DNA of 64,000 bases from Paramixta manurensis (GTDB lineage: Bacteria; Pseudomonadota; Gammaproteobacteria; Enterobacterales; Enterobacteriaceae), in the NCBI RefSeq assembly GCF_013285385.1, contig NZ_CP054212.1:2542001-2606000 (forward strand). The letters are read 5' to 3'. Made by a program: the position numbers and the translations under genes. Shown here piece by piece: positions 26,682-36,000 of the stretch. Positions within the stretch are counted from its first letter, which is position 1; the number at the start of each line of letters is the position of its first letter. Below the pieces are notes generated by a model, which was not told the DNA's origin, did no database searches, and saw only the letters and a program-made list of their open reading frames with translations.

Positions 26682-28124
26682 GTGGCTCACTCTTCCCCCG
26701 TTTATTTTCCGCAAGCCTTTCTTGACCTGATGCGCGCAATGTTGCCCGATGAAAATAGCTTTGATCGCTTTATCGCCATTAGCCAACAACCGTTACGCCG
26801 CAGCCTGCGCGTCAATACGCTAAAAATCAGCGTGGCGGATTTTTTGCAGTTAGTCGCGCCGTACAACTGGAAACTAACGCCGATTCCGTGGTGCGAGGAA
26901 GGGTTTTGGATTTCACGCGAAGAGAGCGATGAAAGCTTACCGCTCGGCAGCGTGGCGGAACATCTCAGTGGGTTGTTTTATATTCAGGAAGCCAGCTCTA
27001 TGCTGCCGGTACGTGCGCTGTTTGATGCACAACCCTCGCCTCAGCGGGTTATGGATGTCGCCGCAGCGCCAGGCTCAAAAACGACGCAAATGGCGGCGAA
27101 AATGGATAACCAGGGCGCAATTCTCGCCAATGAGTATTCCGCCAGCCGCGTCAAAGTGCTGCACGCCAACCTCAGCCGTTGCGGAGTGAGCAATACGGCG
27201 CTAACCCATTTTGATGGCCGAGTGTTTGGCGCGGCCTTACCGGAAACATTCGATGCGATTCTGTTGGATGCGCCCTGTTCCGGTGAAGGTGTCATTCGTA
27301 AAGATCCGGAGGCATTACGCAACTGGTCGCTGGAAAGTAATGACGAGATAGCCGCCACGCAACGCGATTTACTTGAGAGCGCCTTCCACGCCCTCAAGCC
27401 GGGCGGCACGCTGATTTACTCCACCTGCACTCTAAACACGCAAGAAAATCAGCAGGTCGTCAACGGGTTATTAGCCCGCTACCCCGATGCGGTGGCACTG
27501 CATCCGCTGCACGATCTTTTTCCCGGCGCGGAGCACGCGGTGACAGCCGAAGGTTTTTTACACGTTTTCCCACAGTTGTTTGATAGTGAAGGTTTCTTTG
27601 TTGCGCGTCTGCGTAAACTCGCCAGCATCCCGCCTTTGCCGCAACCGAATTATAAAGTTGGCAAACTGCCGTTCACCCCACTTAGTGCAAAGTTGACACA
27701 AGAGGTTACACAAGCGGCGGCGCGTGTCGGGCTTGCCTGGGACCAGGCCTTAACGCTGTGGCAACGGGATAAAGAACTGTGGTTATTTCCCTCCGCTATA
27801 ACACCGCTGCTCGGTAAAGTGCGCTTTTCACGCATTGGCGTGAAGCTGGCAGAAACCTTTCCGAAAGGTTTTCGCTGGCAGCACGAAGCGGTTATCGCGC
27901 TGGCGCGTCCCGATGTACATAACAGTTTTGCGTTAACCGAGTCAGAAGCCGAGGAGTGGTATCGCGGGCGAGATATCTACCCACAAAGCGAGATACCACG
28001 CGATGAAGTGATTGTTACCTGGCAAGATCAGCCGCTTGGGTTGGCGAAAAAAGTGAATACGCGTCTCAAAAACAGTTACCCACGCGAGTTAGTGCGTGAT
28101 GGTAAATTATTCCGCGCCGGATAG
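26682..28124 (+). CDS. rsmF: 16S rRNA (cytosine-1407-C5)-methyltransferase
   Basis: RsmF (YebU) methylates C1407 of 16S rRNA in the 30S subunit. 480 residues. The Rossmann methyltransferase domain shows VMDVAAAPGSKTTQMA, LLDAPCSGEG with one active cysteine and YSTCTLNTQENQQVV with the catalytic cysteine; the C-terminal third is the PUA-like domain specific to RsmF (KELWLFP, KGFRWQHE). The start is a GTG at 26682 with a weak GGAAT site. Convergent with pphA. Confidence 0.94.
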   Translation: MAHSSPVYFPQAFLDLMRAMLPDENSFDRFIAISQQPLRRSLRVNTLKISVADFLQLVAPYNWKLTPIPWCEEGFWISREESDESLPLGSVAEHLSGLFYIQEASSMLPVRALFDAQPSPQRVMDVAAAPGSKTTQMAAKMDNQGAILANEYSASRVKVLHANLSRCGVSNTALTHFDGRVFGAALPETFDAILLDAPCSGEGVIRKDPEALRNWSLESNDEIAATQRDLLESAFHALKPGGTLIYSTCTLNTQENQQVVNGLLARYPDAVALHPLHDLFPGAEHAVTAEGFLHVFPQLFDSEGFFVARLRKLASIPPLPQPNYKVGKLPFTPLSAKLTQEVTQAAARVGLAWDQALTLWQRDKELWLFPSAITPLLGKVRFSRIGVKLAETFPKGFRWQHEAVIALARPDVHNSFALTESEAEEWYRGRDIYPQSEIPRDEVIVTWQDQPLGLAKKVNTRLKNSYPRELVRDGKLFRAG

Positions 28125-28139
28125 CTTGCCAGCAGCCTG

Positions 28140-28790
28140 CTACTGGATCTGCTCCAGCGTCAGGCTGTTGCCAAACACCGCGCCGGTATCAATATAGTGC
28201 TGATTAAAGGCGTGCAGCACTTTTTGTAACGGAGTATGTCCAAAATAGAAAGCATCGGCACCGCTAATCGATTCACCTTCCCCGCTCTGTAGCCGGTCGA
28301 TACGCTCCCGGCTCCACACCACCTGCTGTACATCAATCTCCTGCCCCCAGGCGTAATGCGCGGCAGGATAATCAGCATGGGCGACCACCACCGTTCTATC
28401 TTCCAAGTGGATATGCAATATGAGCGGCATTTGGTGACAACGTAACAGAGCATGCTTCGCGGTAACCAGCTCGACACCGCGTAAACGGTAAAACCACTCG
28501 CCACCGTTGAGTTCCCACAGCATGCGATCCCCGGAGTTTAACGCATTGAGCGCCATCTCCTCATGGTTACCGCGAACGCAACGGAACCAAGGTTCATCGA
28601 TTAGAGCCAGGCAGGCCAGACTTTCCGGACCACGATCGATTAAATCTCCCACCGCCACAATCAAATCCTGTTGCGGATCAAAATGACGTGCAACCAGTTG
28701 CTCATCTAACAGATAGCGGCAGCCGTGCAGGTCACCGACAATATAGATATGCCGCCAATTTTCGCCATTAAGATATTGATACACCATCAT
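28140..28790 (-). CDS. pphA: serine/threonine protein phosphatase PphA
   Basis: PPP-family metallophosphatase of 216 residues (E. coli 218). The metal-binding motifs are all present: GDLHGC, VGDLIDRG, VRGNHEEM, VAHADYP and FGHTP. The ATG pair at 28790/28787 follows AGGA and fits the family start (YQYLNGENWRHIYIVGDLHG); the frame open to 28904 would overlap the divergent small gene and is rejected. E. coli PphA acts on misfolded-protein signalling and phosphorylated kinases; the target here is unknown. Confidence 0.9.
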   Translation of the reverse strand: MMVYQYLNGENWRHIYIVGDLHGCRYLLDEQLVARHFDPQQDLIVAVGDLIDRGPESLACLALIDEPWFRCVRGNHEEMALNALNSGDRMLWELNGGEWFYRLRGVELVTAKHALLRCHQMPLILHIHLEDRTVVVAHADYPAAHYAWGQEIDVQQVVWSRERIDRLQSGEGESISGADAFYFGHTPLQKVLHAFNQHYIDTGAVFGNSLTLEQIQ

Positions 28791-28886
28791 ACAATCCTGT
28801 ACAGCAAGGCTATTAATATTGATGTGCTGTTTAAACACCGAGGGGTAAAGTATAGCAGTTGAGGTTTCGGACGACGGGAGGAGAGA

Positions 28887-28994
28887 ATGAGCAGCCGCAA
28901 ACAATTTATTTTTACGTTAGTGCTTCTGTTCTCAGGCAGCTTGTTACTGTTGGAGATTTTGGCCCGGGTAGTGCATCTGGTTATTGTCGGGTGA
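28887..28994 (+). CDS. small membrane protein, 35 residues
   Basis: Reading frame starting MSSRKQFIFTLVLLFSG with one strongly hydrophobic helix (about 7-25) and a second hydrophobic tail ending in VIVG. It begins four bases after a strong GGGAGGAG site and runs divergently from pphA. I recognise no family; length and makeup are those of single-pass membrane peptides common in enterobacteria. Confidence 0.6.
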   Translation: MSSRKQFIFTLVLLFSGSLLLLEILARVVHLVIVG

Positions 28995-29056
28995 GTAAAG
29001 GCGGGTTAGCCTCCACTCTTCCGCAATAAATGTCAGGCTTATCGCCACGCAGCGCG

Positions 29057-30070
29057 CTATTTACTCCCTCTTTCACTTAGCTGCCGATGCGGCCATGAAA
29101 AAAGTAAATTAAACCGCCGGTGGGTTAAAAACACCGCGGCAATTGTCGGTATCAAAATACCAGCGCTTACACCCAGCGAGAGATGTAGCCACCAGTCGCT
29201 ACTGTGCAAGATTTTACTGAGGAAAATACGCATTCCGCTACCGGCCAAGATATGCATCAGATAGATCATCATGCTAAGTTCTCCGAGGCGCTGTAATAGC
29301 GTAATATTTAGGGTGGCTAAATAGGCCGATAGACAAATTATAAACATAATCGACATTGTCGCCAGTATCACATTTTCAATACCAGCAACCATATATGTCT
29401 TTCCATGAACGCTGTGAAATAAATATTGCAAGCCAATAAACAAGATTGAAATACCGCAAAGCATTGCGCCATTTATAAACCTGTTGAGGTAGTTATCTAT
29501 CCGTTGAAACCCAATACCCAGCATGAAGAAAAAAGTATATTTTGCCACATAGCCAACCTGCAATAAATCGGTTAACCGGTCATTATAGAGGTTTAATGCC
29601 AGGGTTATAACCAGTAACATAGGTAGGTATTTATTGAAGATTGCTTTTTGGTAACATAAAGCGACAACAAAAAAGACCATAAATAAAGCATAAAGAAACC
29701 AAAACTGAGCGCGTGGTTGCGATAATAATGATAAGACCTCGCCGATTTCTGTTTTACTATTGGTGTAATGTGAAAGCAGAACCTCAATACCCCCTTGTAA
29801 TAAAGACCAGATAACATATGGATAGATCAGCGTACTGACTTTATTGAGCAGGAACCCCGGTTTACCGCGTCGCTCGATCGACTGAATAAAAAATAACCCG
29901 GAAAGAAAAAAGAATAATGGCATGTGGAAAGTATAAATAACGCTGTCCATTAGCTGATATATCCGGTCGGAAAGATAGATTCCTGAACTGTACAACCCCC
30001 GATTTACATGCCCTAAAACGACAAGGATAATCCCTATCCCTTTTGCATAGTCAACCCATGACCTTCGCAT
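29057..30070 (-). CDS. acyltransferase-3 family membrane protein
   Basis: 337-residue integral membrane protein with about ten helices. The N-terminal signature DYAKGIGIILVVLGHVNRG includes the conserved histidine of acyltransferase-3 (OafA/WecH-like) enzymes, and FHMPLFFFLSGLFF is the second family motif. Such proteins move acetyl or similar groups onto surface sugars or other envelope substrates. No glycan genes are nearby, so the substrate is open. The AT-richer composition suggests acquisition. Confidence 0.85.
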   Translation of the reverse strand: MRRSWVDYAKGIGIILVVLGHVNRGLYSSGIYLSDRIYQLMDSVIYTFHMPLFFFLSGLFFIQSIERRGKPGFLLNKVSTLIYPYVIWSLLQGGIEVLLSHYTNSKTEIGEVLSLLSQPRAQFWFLYALFMVFFVVALCYQKAIFNKYLPMLLVITLALNLYNDRLTDLLQVGYVAKYTFFFMLGIGFQRIDNYLNRFINGAMLCGISILFIGLQYLFHSVHGKTYMVAGIENVILATMSIMFIICLSAYLATLNITLLQRLGELSMMIYLMHILAGSGMRIFLSKILHSSDWWLHLSLGVSAGILIPTIAAVFLTHRRFNLLFSWPHRQLSERGSK

Positions 30071-30351
30071 ATTTCACTTGTAGTTATTTTAAACACGTTA
30101 AAAAAACATAGTCCTCCAGACGATTATGCATCTCAATAAAATGGATTATTTTTTCAGAAAAAACTTACCTCAGAGAAAAAGGTTGCCATGCTATTAAAAA
30201 AAAGGTGTACGCTTAAGTTGTGGATATACCTGATATTTATACAGTCTGTATAAATTACCACCACGCTAAAATTATTAACACACGTTATGATATAAGTCTT
30301 GTCTCTGTAAGGAATGACACGCTGAAATATCCATACTATAAGGGAATTTGT
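30071..30351. other. AT-rich intergenic region before the type VI cassette
   Basis: No credible gene. The frame open from 30220 lacks a ribosome binding site and its first 44 codons look non-coding. The region probably holds divergent promoters for the acyltransferase and the DUF3289-hcp cassette, and marks a drop in GC content relative to the host genes. Confidence 0.4.
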
Positions 30352-31167
30352 ATGCCAGCATTACTGTTACCTTGCACTCTCTATCAAACGCAGCACAGAT
30401 TTAACGATTACTCAACCGATGACATGCAGTATGGCGATCTGACAGAAAAGCAACTCCGGACAGATTGTGACCTTGACGACGTATCAGATGTGGTTAACCC
30501 CTGGACCGGCGAAGAGGTGTCGCTGTTTAGTGCCTTCAATAAATCCAGACCTAAGACCAAACAGGAGATGGCTCGCCTGCTTTTCAACGAGTTTCTGCGG
30601 CTGTCGATGCCTGCATACTATTTCGGGCAGCGACAATTATTTATTGACCTCGTAAAACATTTCTATAACGGACGAGGAAATCCTTTTTCTAGCCCTTTCC
30701 TTGATAGTGCCTACAAAGAGAAAATAATAGGTGATACTTCGGAACAGAATAGTTCATTACTAGCAATTAAAGCTACTCTTTATGATGGAATTGACTGGGA
30801 ATTAGGCACATTTTCTCAATCTCAGGACAATAACTTCCTCAAAAATATTAGTGGGACAGCTTTGCCAAAGTTTCGGCGCTGGATAGATTACGTTAACGGG
30901 CTAGGAATGTCAGTGCATGATGTTTATGCCACATGAATAGAGCTAACAAGCCTTGAAATAAGCAAGGATAAATTCACTGCCACCATAAAATATACCGGGC
31001 AAGATCATTTTGAACTTGATAAAGAAGACATTATGAATAGAAAGTTTCACTATATAAGAGCTTTCCGGATATGGTTTGTACTTCAACACTGGCAATCTTT
31101 TGGATTTAAGCCTTTTTTTACTAATATGAGTGCAACCATAACGATTACAGGAGTACGTAGAAAATGA
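30352..31167 (+). pseudogene. DUF3289 family protein interrupted by an in-frame TGA
   Basis: ATG 30352 (eight bases after GGGA) opens a DUF3289-type protein: MPALLLPCTLYQTQHRFNDYSTDDMQYGDL through LFNEFLRLSMPAYYFGQRQLFIDLVKHFY to WIDYVNGLGMSVHDVYAT. At 30934-30936 a TGA stops it after 194 residues, but the same frame goes on for 76 more codons (IELTSLEISKDKF, YTGQDHFELD, FRIWFVLQHWQSFGFKPFF) that also look like the family's C-terminal part. A nonsense mutation is the simplest reading; a sequencing error or readthrough cannot be excluded. DUF3289 genes are often found beside hcp in enterobacterial type VI cassettes. Confidence 0.75.
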
Positions 31168-31256
31168 AGCACTATAAGATCCTGATTATTTTTATTGTAT
31201 TGGCATCGATTATTTCCTATGTGACCTTGAGGCTTTCATTACCTACAAAAATATGA
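31164..31256 (+). CDS. small membrane peptide between DUF3289 and hcp
   Basis: 30 codons starting MKHYKILIIFIVLASIISY, a single hydrophobic helix with a basic start. ATGA overlaps join it to the DUF3289 stop upstream and to the next frame's start downstream, and GGAG lies about 10 bases before the ATG, so it appears to be translated. It could be a lipid-anchored or membrane accessory of the cassette; I recognise no family. Confidence 0.5.
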   Translation: MKHYKILIIFIVLASIISYVTLRLSLPTKI

Positions 31257-31267
31257 GGTTTCTAAAA

Positions 31268-31759
31268 ATGGCTATTCCAGCTTACCTATGGCTTAAAGAT
31301 GATGGCGGTGCAGACATTAAAGGATCTGTCGATGTCCAAGACCGTGACGGCAGTATTGAGATCACCGGATTTTCTCATAACCTGAGCATACCAACTGACG
31401 GAATGACGGGAAAAATTACAGGAACCCGTAAGCACTCAGCCGTGCTAATTCAAAAGGAATTTGATAGCTCCTCCCCTTACCTCTACAAGGCTGTTGCCAC
31501 TGGTCAGACGCTTAAATCCGCAGAGTTCAAGTGGTATCACATCAATGACGCAGGTCAGGAAGCAGAATATTTCAACATGCTGCTTGAAGGTGTGAAAATT
31601 GTAGGCGTGTCCCCCGTGATGCACGATACCAAGGACGCAACCAAAGAGAAGCATAACCACCTTGAATGCGTGGAACTTCGTTATGAAAAAATCACATGGA
31701 AGCACTGCGACGGAAACATTATGTTTACCGATAGCTGGAACGAAAGAGCACAGGCATGA
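31268..31759 (+). CDS. hcp: Hcp family type VI secretion tube protein
   Basis: 163 residues, normal for Hcp: MAIPAYLWLKDDGGADIKGSV, the central HSAVLIQKEFDSSSPYLYKAVATGQ and a C-terminal beta strand YEKITWKHCDGNIMFTDSW. Hcp hexamers stack into the tube driven into target cells and can carry small effectors. ATG 31268 is placed after GAGG; the frame open to 31253 adds only five residues. The stop overlaps the effector start by 4 bases (ATGA), pointing to coupled synthesis. No other secretion-system structural gene is in the window, so this is an orphan (auxiliary) hcp. Confidence 0.93.
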   Translation: MAIPAYLWLKDDGGADIKGSVDVQDRDGSIEITGFSHNLSIPTDGMTGKITGTRKHSAVLIQKEFDSSSPYLYKAVATGQTLKSAEFKWYHINDAGQEAEYFNMLLEGVKIVGVSPVMHDTKDATKEKHNHLECVELRYEKITWKHCDGNIMFTDSWNERAQA

Positions 31760-32166
31760 GATACCCAACATTAGCTGCATCGCCTCATCCGCCGTATGAT
31801 GTGTCTTCGTTCGCTCCCCCGGGGATTAACATAGTCAATAATATGATGATGGCGCGGTTTCATAAAGGGCCGTCAGCTCTAACTTTTGCGTGGTTTTATC
31901 AACAGGTAAGGTTGCATGGCCCCTGGGATTATAAAACTCGGCTTGGTCGCCAGTATGAAAACTTTCATTATGGTGCGGTCGGTGGTACAGCGGCAGGTAT
32001 AACTGAGCCGGTATTGTTACGGGTGGCAGGTTGGGCGCAATCCAGATCTGGAAATGGACTGGCAGAGGATGGTAACTGGTACGGCCTGCCACCTTACGGA
32101 GATGACCCCAAAGATCAATTTTGGATAAAATGTGGGATCGATTATGCAAAAAGAACAGGGTTTTAA
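31756..32166 (+). CDS. toxin-44-like type VI effector candidate
   Basis: 136 residues directly coupled to hcp. The body matches the 'polymorphic toxin type 44' (Ntox44) pattern as I recall it: MMARFHKGPSALTFAWFYQQV, HGPWDYK, YGAVGGTAAGI, LLRVAGWAQ, and GDDPKDQFWIKCGIDYA. The enzymatic activity of this family is not something I can state from the sequence. The next gene encodes a membrane-anchored protein of the kind that protects the periplasm, which hints at an envelope target. The 5' part is short and has no signal peptide, fitting delivery inside an Hcp tube. Confidence 0.7.
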   Translation: MRYPTLAASPHPPYDVSSFAPPGINIVNNMMMARFHKGPSALTFAWFYQQVRLHGPWDYKTRLGRQYENFHYGAVGGTAAGITEPVLLRVAGWAQSRSGNGLAEDGNWYGLPPYGDDPKDQFWIKCGIDYAKRTGF

Positions 32167-32545
32167 AAAACGCTATATTCTGGTGCCTGTTTTTTTTAGT
32201 TTACTGGTATTTGGGTGGGTGTTTTACTTTCTTAAATTCCCTGTAGAGCAAGAAATTTATAAGAAGGTAAGGATTAATGAATCGACCGTTTTGTATATCA
32301 CACAAGCCAGCGCCGGGGCTATGACTTCATTTTCGTATCATTACTATTTTTATGATGCAAAAAAAAGCGACGCTGATTTTATAGCTCACGTTGACGACAG
32401 AACACCATTTATGATTACGAATGACAATACGGCCGCTATAGCAGTCAAAGAAGGTCAAGTTTATTTGCGTGTTCGTGGGGAAGTATACTCATTTAGAAAT
32501 ACCAACCGTCTCGCAACGATACACCTTGATGCCTCTCCTTGGTAA
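32144..32545 (+). CDS. membrane-anchored putative immunity protein
   Basis: 133 residues beginning MQKEQGFKKRYILVPVF: a basic start, one membrane helix (about 10-28) and a periplasmic domain of about 100 residues rich in beta-strand pattern. ATG 32144 follows GGGA by seven bases and overlaps the effector end by 23 bases. Overlap with the toxin, small size and membrane anchoring fit a cognate immunity protein. No family recognised. Confidence 0.6.
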   Translation: MQKEQGFKKRYILVPVFFSLLVFGWVFYFLKFPVEQEIYKKVRINESTVLYITQASAGAMTSFSYHYYFYDAKKSDADFIAHVDDRTPFMITNDNTAAIAVKEGQVYLRVRGEVYSFRNTNRLATIHLDASPW

Positions 32546-32578
32546 ATTCCAACCAAAGTTAAGCATAACCGGGGCCAG

Positions 32579-32603
32579 GCCGCTGTCTGGGATCGGATTT
32601 CAG
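32579..32603 (+). pseudogene. 25-base remnant of a Tlde1-like effector gene
   Basis: Twenty-five bases are identical to 51335-51359, inside the prophage Tlde1-like gene (codons for AAVWDRIS). Flanks are similar but diverged (for example CCAGGC a few bases upstream) and no open frame survives. This reads as the leftover of an effector gene that once followed hcp. The rest of 32546-32792 is AT-rich and shows no other gene. Confidence 0.5.
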
Positions 32604-32792
32604 TATACAGATTAAAAAAAGACCGAATACGATTCCTATTGTCGTATCAAGATAATATATTTATATTTTTTTCAATGAGTTATATGTAATTTTTGATATA
32701 AATGCACCTATCAACACTTATCAAATCTATTCTTTAATTTCAGATGGTTATCATTAAATTCGGGAGTTTTCGGGAAAATTTCGGAGCAATTA

Positions 32793-32993
32793 ATGCCTTC
32801 TACCCTGTTCATTATGTGCCTGGTCGTTGGGGGCATACTCATGCTCGCCCACCCGGTATTTCTCATCCCTTTTATAGTCATTGCCGCCCTGTTAGCTGCA
32901 AATGTTGACATGCGAATGGACAGCAACACCAGCATAATAATAGGCATTACAGGGAGTATTTTGTTGTTGTCCTTCATCGTCGCACTGCTTTAA
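32793..32993 (+). CDS. small two-helix membrane protein at the prophage edge
   Basis: 66 residues from MPSTLFIMCLVVGGILMLAH with two to three hydrophobic helices (about 4-36 and 47-65) around a short charged loop (VDMRMDSN). The ATG is seven bases after GGAG. It faces the end of the giant phage gene. It could be a phage accessory, an immunity protein or a host gene; no family recognised. Confidence 0.5.
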   Translation: MPSTLFIMCLVVGGILMLAHPVFLIPFIVIAALLAANVDMRMDSNTSIIIGITGSILLLSFIVALL

Positions 32994-33025
32994 AAATCAG
33001 CCCCCATTTCTGGAGGCCTGCATCG

Positions 33026-36000
33026 TTATCTGACATCAAAATACGGATTGATACGCTGAACCGCCTGCTGAACAATTTTATTCCGGCGGGCAAGTAGCTT
33101 ATTGATCCGGTCCTTCTTCTCATCCGCTGATAAAATTCGGTCACTCTTAACCATTTCGATCATCCCATTCAGCGCCCTTACCTGTTTCTGTGTGGCGTTA
33201 AGTCCCTTCCTCTGTGACAACTCTTTCCGGTTTTCTTCCTGAAGCTCCTGAGCATCATCAAATCGCCCTTGCTTACGAAATGCATTTATCGTGCTATAGA
33301 CCTCATTGGCTTTTTGCATCATCTGATAAAAGTCTTCGGTAAACTGCGTGGATTTGGCCGGGTCACTGCCGCGAAGGAATGACTTGAGCACGGGCAACTC
33401 ATCGGTTCGTAACGCTGGCGTTTCGCCATAATCACCCATACCGCGTATCAACATATCACTGGCGCCCAGTACATAAGCCCCCAGCGTACCCGTATAGCCG
33501 GTTATGATGTGGTCAATTTTCTTTGGCGACCAGCCAAAGGCTTCACCCGCCTTGCGTGCGATCATGCTGGTATGGTCGTTATATCGTGCGCTGGCGAGTA
33601 GGTTACCGTCGGACATGTTTTCTATCGGATTGCCGGTAAAGGAATCGTAGTTAACGTAGGCTTCAGCAATTGGTAACGCGACCTGCGGAACAGGGTTGAA
33701 AGCGATTTGCTCCATAAAATTATGAATTGCTAACTTAGCAAATTTGGCACCAGAGTCCTTTCCGGCGATGGCGCGCATTAAGCGTTCAGGCATCGTGCCA
33801 AACATAAGCCCTATCTCGAACGGCTTAGGAATACGAAAATGCTGATCGCCCAAAAAGAAATGCCAGTAGGTATCCTTGTCCCAGTCTGGCAACTCTTCAT
33901 ATTTCTCATTGTCTAAGTTAGCGGCCATCAGTGCCACGGAAGCCGCAGCAATAATTCCACCACGTTTGAGCACTTCCGCCGGGTCGGCTTTAACTGCCCT
34001 GCCAAGCTTACTAAAACCCTGCATGCGCGCATTGAAGAACGGCAATACATCACTCAGAGTCATCATAATTTTACCCGAGCCTTGCATACTAAAGTCCATC
34101 AGGTCACGAGACTCAAATGCGGCTTGCGCCTTACTTTTACCCGATTTTATCGCCGCATCGTAGGTTGCGATGCGGTTGGCATTCTCTGCTGCCTCGCTGA
34201 CGTGCTTATACTTTTCAAACGCCCCATTGAGTTTATTCATGGCATCCCGGCCAGTGGTAACGATGCTAGACTCAAACTCCCTGACTTGACTATCGGTATA
34301 TCCTTTCCGGCGCAGGATTGAGCGTATATTCCTGGCTGTTCCGGCTGGGTCATATACGTTCGAATACCCTCCACCAAACGTGGCGCCAGCAAACATCATA
34401 TCCACCAGAGTATCGTCACCCTTAATTGCCTTCTTTAAACCTTCGAATGAGGATTTTACCGGTGTAAAACCGTCTTTATTGATCGCCCATGAATGCAGTG
34501 AATCACGCAGGAAGTTACGCAGGATAAAATCGGGCATCGAAGTGGTACCGATCGTTAACACGCGTTTTGCCTGGCGCGCTGCACGTAAAAACACTGAGTT
34601 ACTTCTCTCCATGTCGATCATGGTCATGGCGCGATATACCTCATCATTGTGAACACGCACCAGCGTTTCTTTTCCGTCGATGAAGACCTTCGCAACACCT
34701 TTGCCAATTTGCTGATAATCGATTTTGTTAGGCGATTCGATAACATCAATCATGCCAGTATCAGCTAAGTTAACGACTGTCCGACGCATAGCCTCATTTT
34801 TCATTGAGGAATCGATAGCTTTAGAAACGTAATTAAACAGGTTTTCAACCGGGTCTTTTATATTTTGCTCGCCGCCTTTAAGCTGGCGAACTGTGCTTCT
34901 CTGGTTCGCAATTCCTCGTGTTGACCACGGGCCGCGTACGCCACCATCCTCCGTTTCGCGGTAATACGGGATGTACCAGGCATCTTCCCACTGCGCCCTG
35001 CTCTCTGGATCGATTAATCCCATATCCTGCTGGAGATCCATAATCGATTTGATAAAGGCGTCGTACTTCGCTTTCTGATCGGCAAAGAGTTTTTCCCGGC
35101 CACTATCGAGCGACTTCATGAAGTCGATTTCCTGTGCGGTAAACAGGTTTTCGCGCCCTTCCTTCATCAGCCGTTCAGAGCGGTGACCGGCAATCCATTT
35201 AAAAAAGTCCTCACGGTGGTTGCCGAGACCGTCAAGCACGCCCATTAACGAATCCGCTTTGGTAGTTCCTGCCTTACGCTCAATCACGCCTTCTTTAGCG
35301 TTGTATTGAGGCAGGCCGTGCTCCAGCGTTGCTGCGGTGACCGAACCGGAACCTGCTGCCATGCGTGCCGCGACGTATGCCGAACTCTCCGCTTGTGACT
35401 TACCGGCTTCGTCTTCGGCATACTTGATTGGAGCCAGTCCGTCAAACGTGCGCGTATTAAGCTGGCGCATTGAATCTGACAACCAGGCTTTCTTCGCAGC
35501 CTTATCCTTGCCGTTGAACGTATCGTAAAAGGTTTTTGCCTTGTCGAACCAACCGGTTTCGCGACGAAACCCCATTTTACGGTTGATCACATCATCCATA
35601 GCAGGCGCTGCGGCTCGGGAGTAAAACGTTTTGTTCTTGCGAATATCCGCAGAAGTGAGTATATTTTGGCTTGAACCGACATCTGGTGAACCACGCTGGG
35701 GCAATTGCAGCCCTTGGGTCGTACCAGATGAAGGCTCAGAACCCTGATAAGAACGCTCCTCCTTGGGCAATTGAAGCCCCTGTGAATGAGGGTTATCAGG
35801 GTTTTCTTTTTTGTTTCTACGGTAACGCAGTAGCCCTTCATCAATCCAGTTCTGGTACTGCTTCGCCTCGCGCCCATACACGCTGGCGATTCGGTTAATA
35901 ACCATACGTCCTGACTCAATATTCATATGGACGGCGGCCATCACCTGACGGCCAGTGGTATCCTTGGCGCTGAGTAACACAGAAGCAGCGTTGTCTTTGG

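Noticed and set aside
30934..30936. TGA in DUF3289 as selenocysteine
   Set aside because: Only a weak 5-bp hairpin (CCTTG/CAAGG) follows it, no proper SECIS shape is visible, and DUF3289 is not a redox enzyme family.
30071..33025. A tRNA or other RNA gene as integration target at the left prophage end
   Set aside because: No cloverleaf-type sequence or conserved TTCGA-type arm was seen in this interval.
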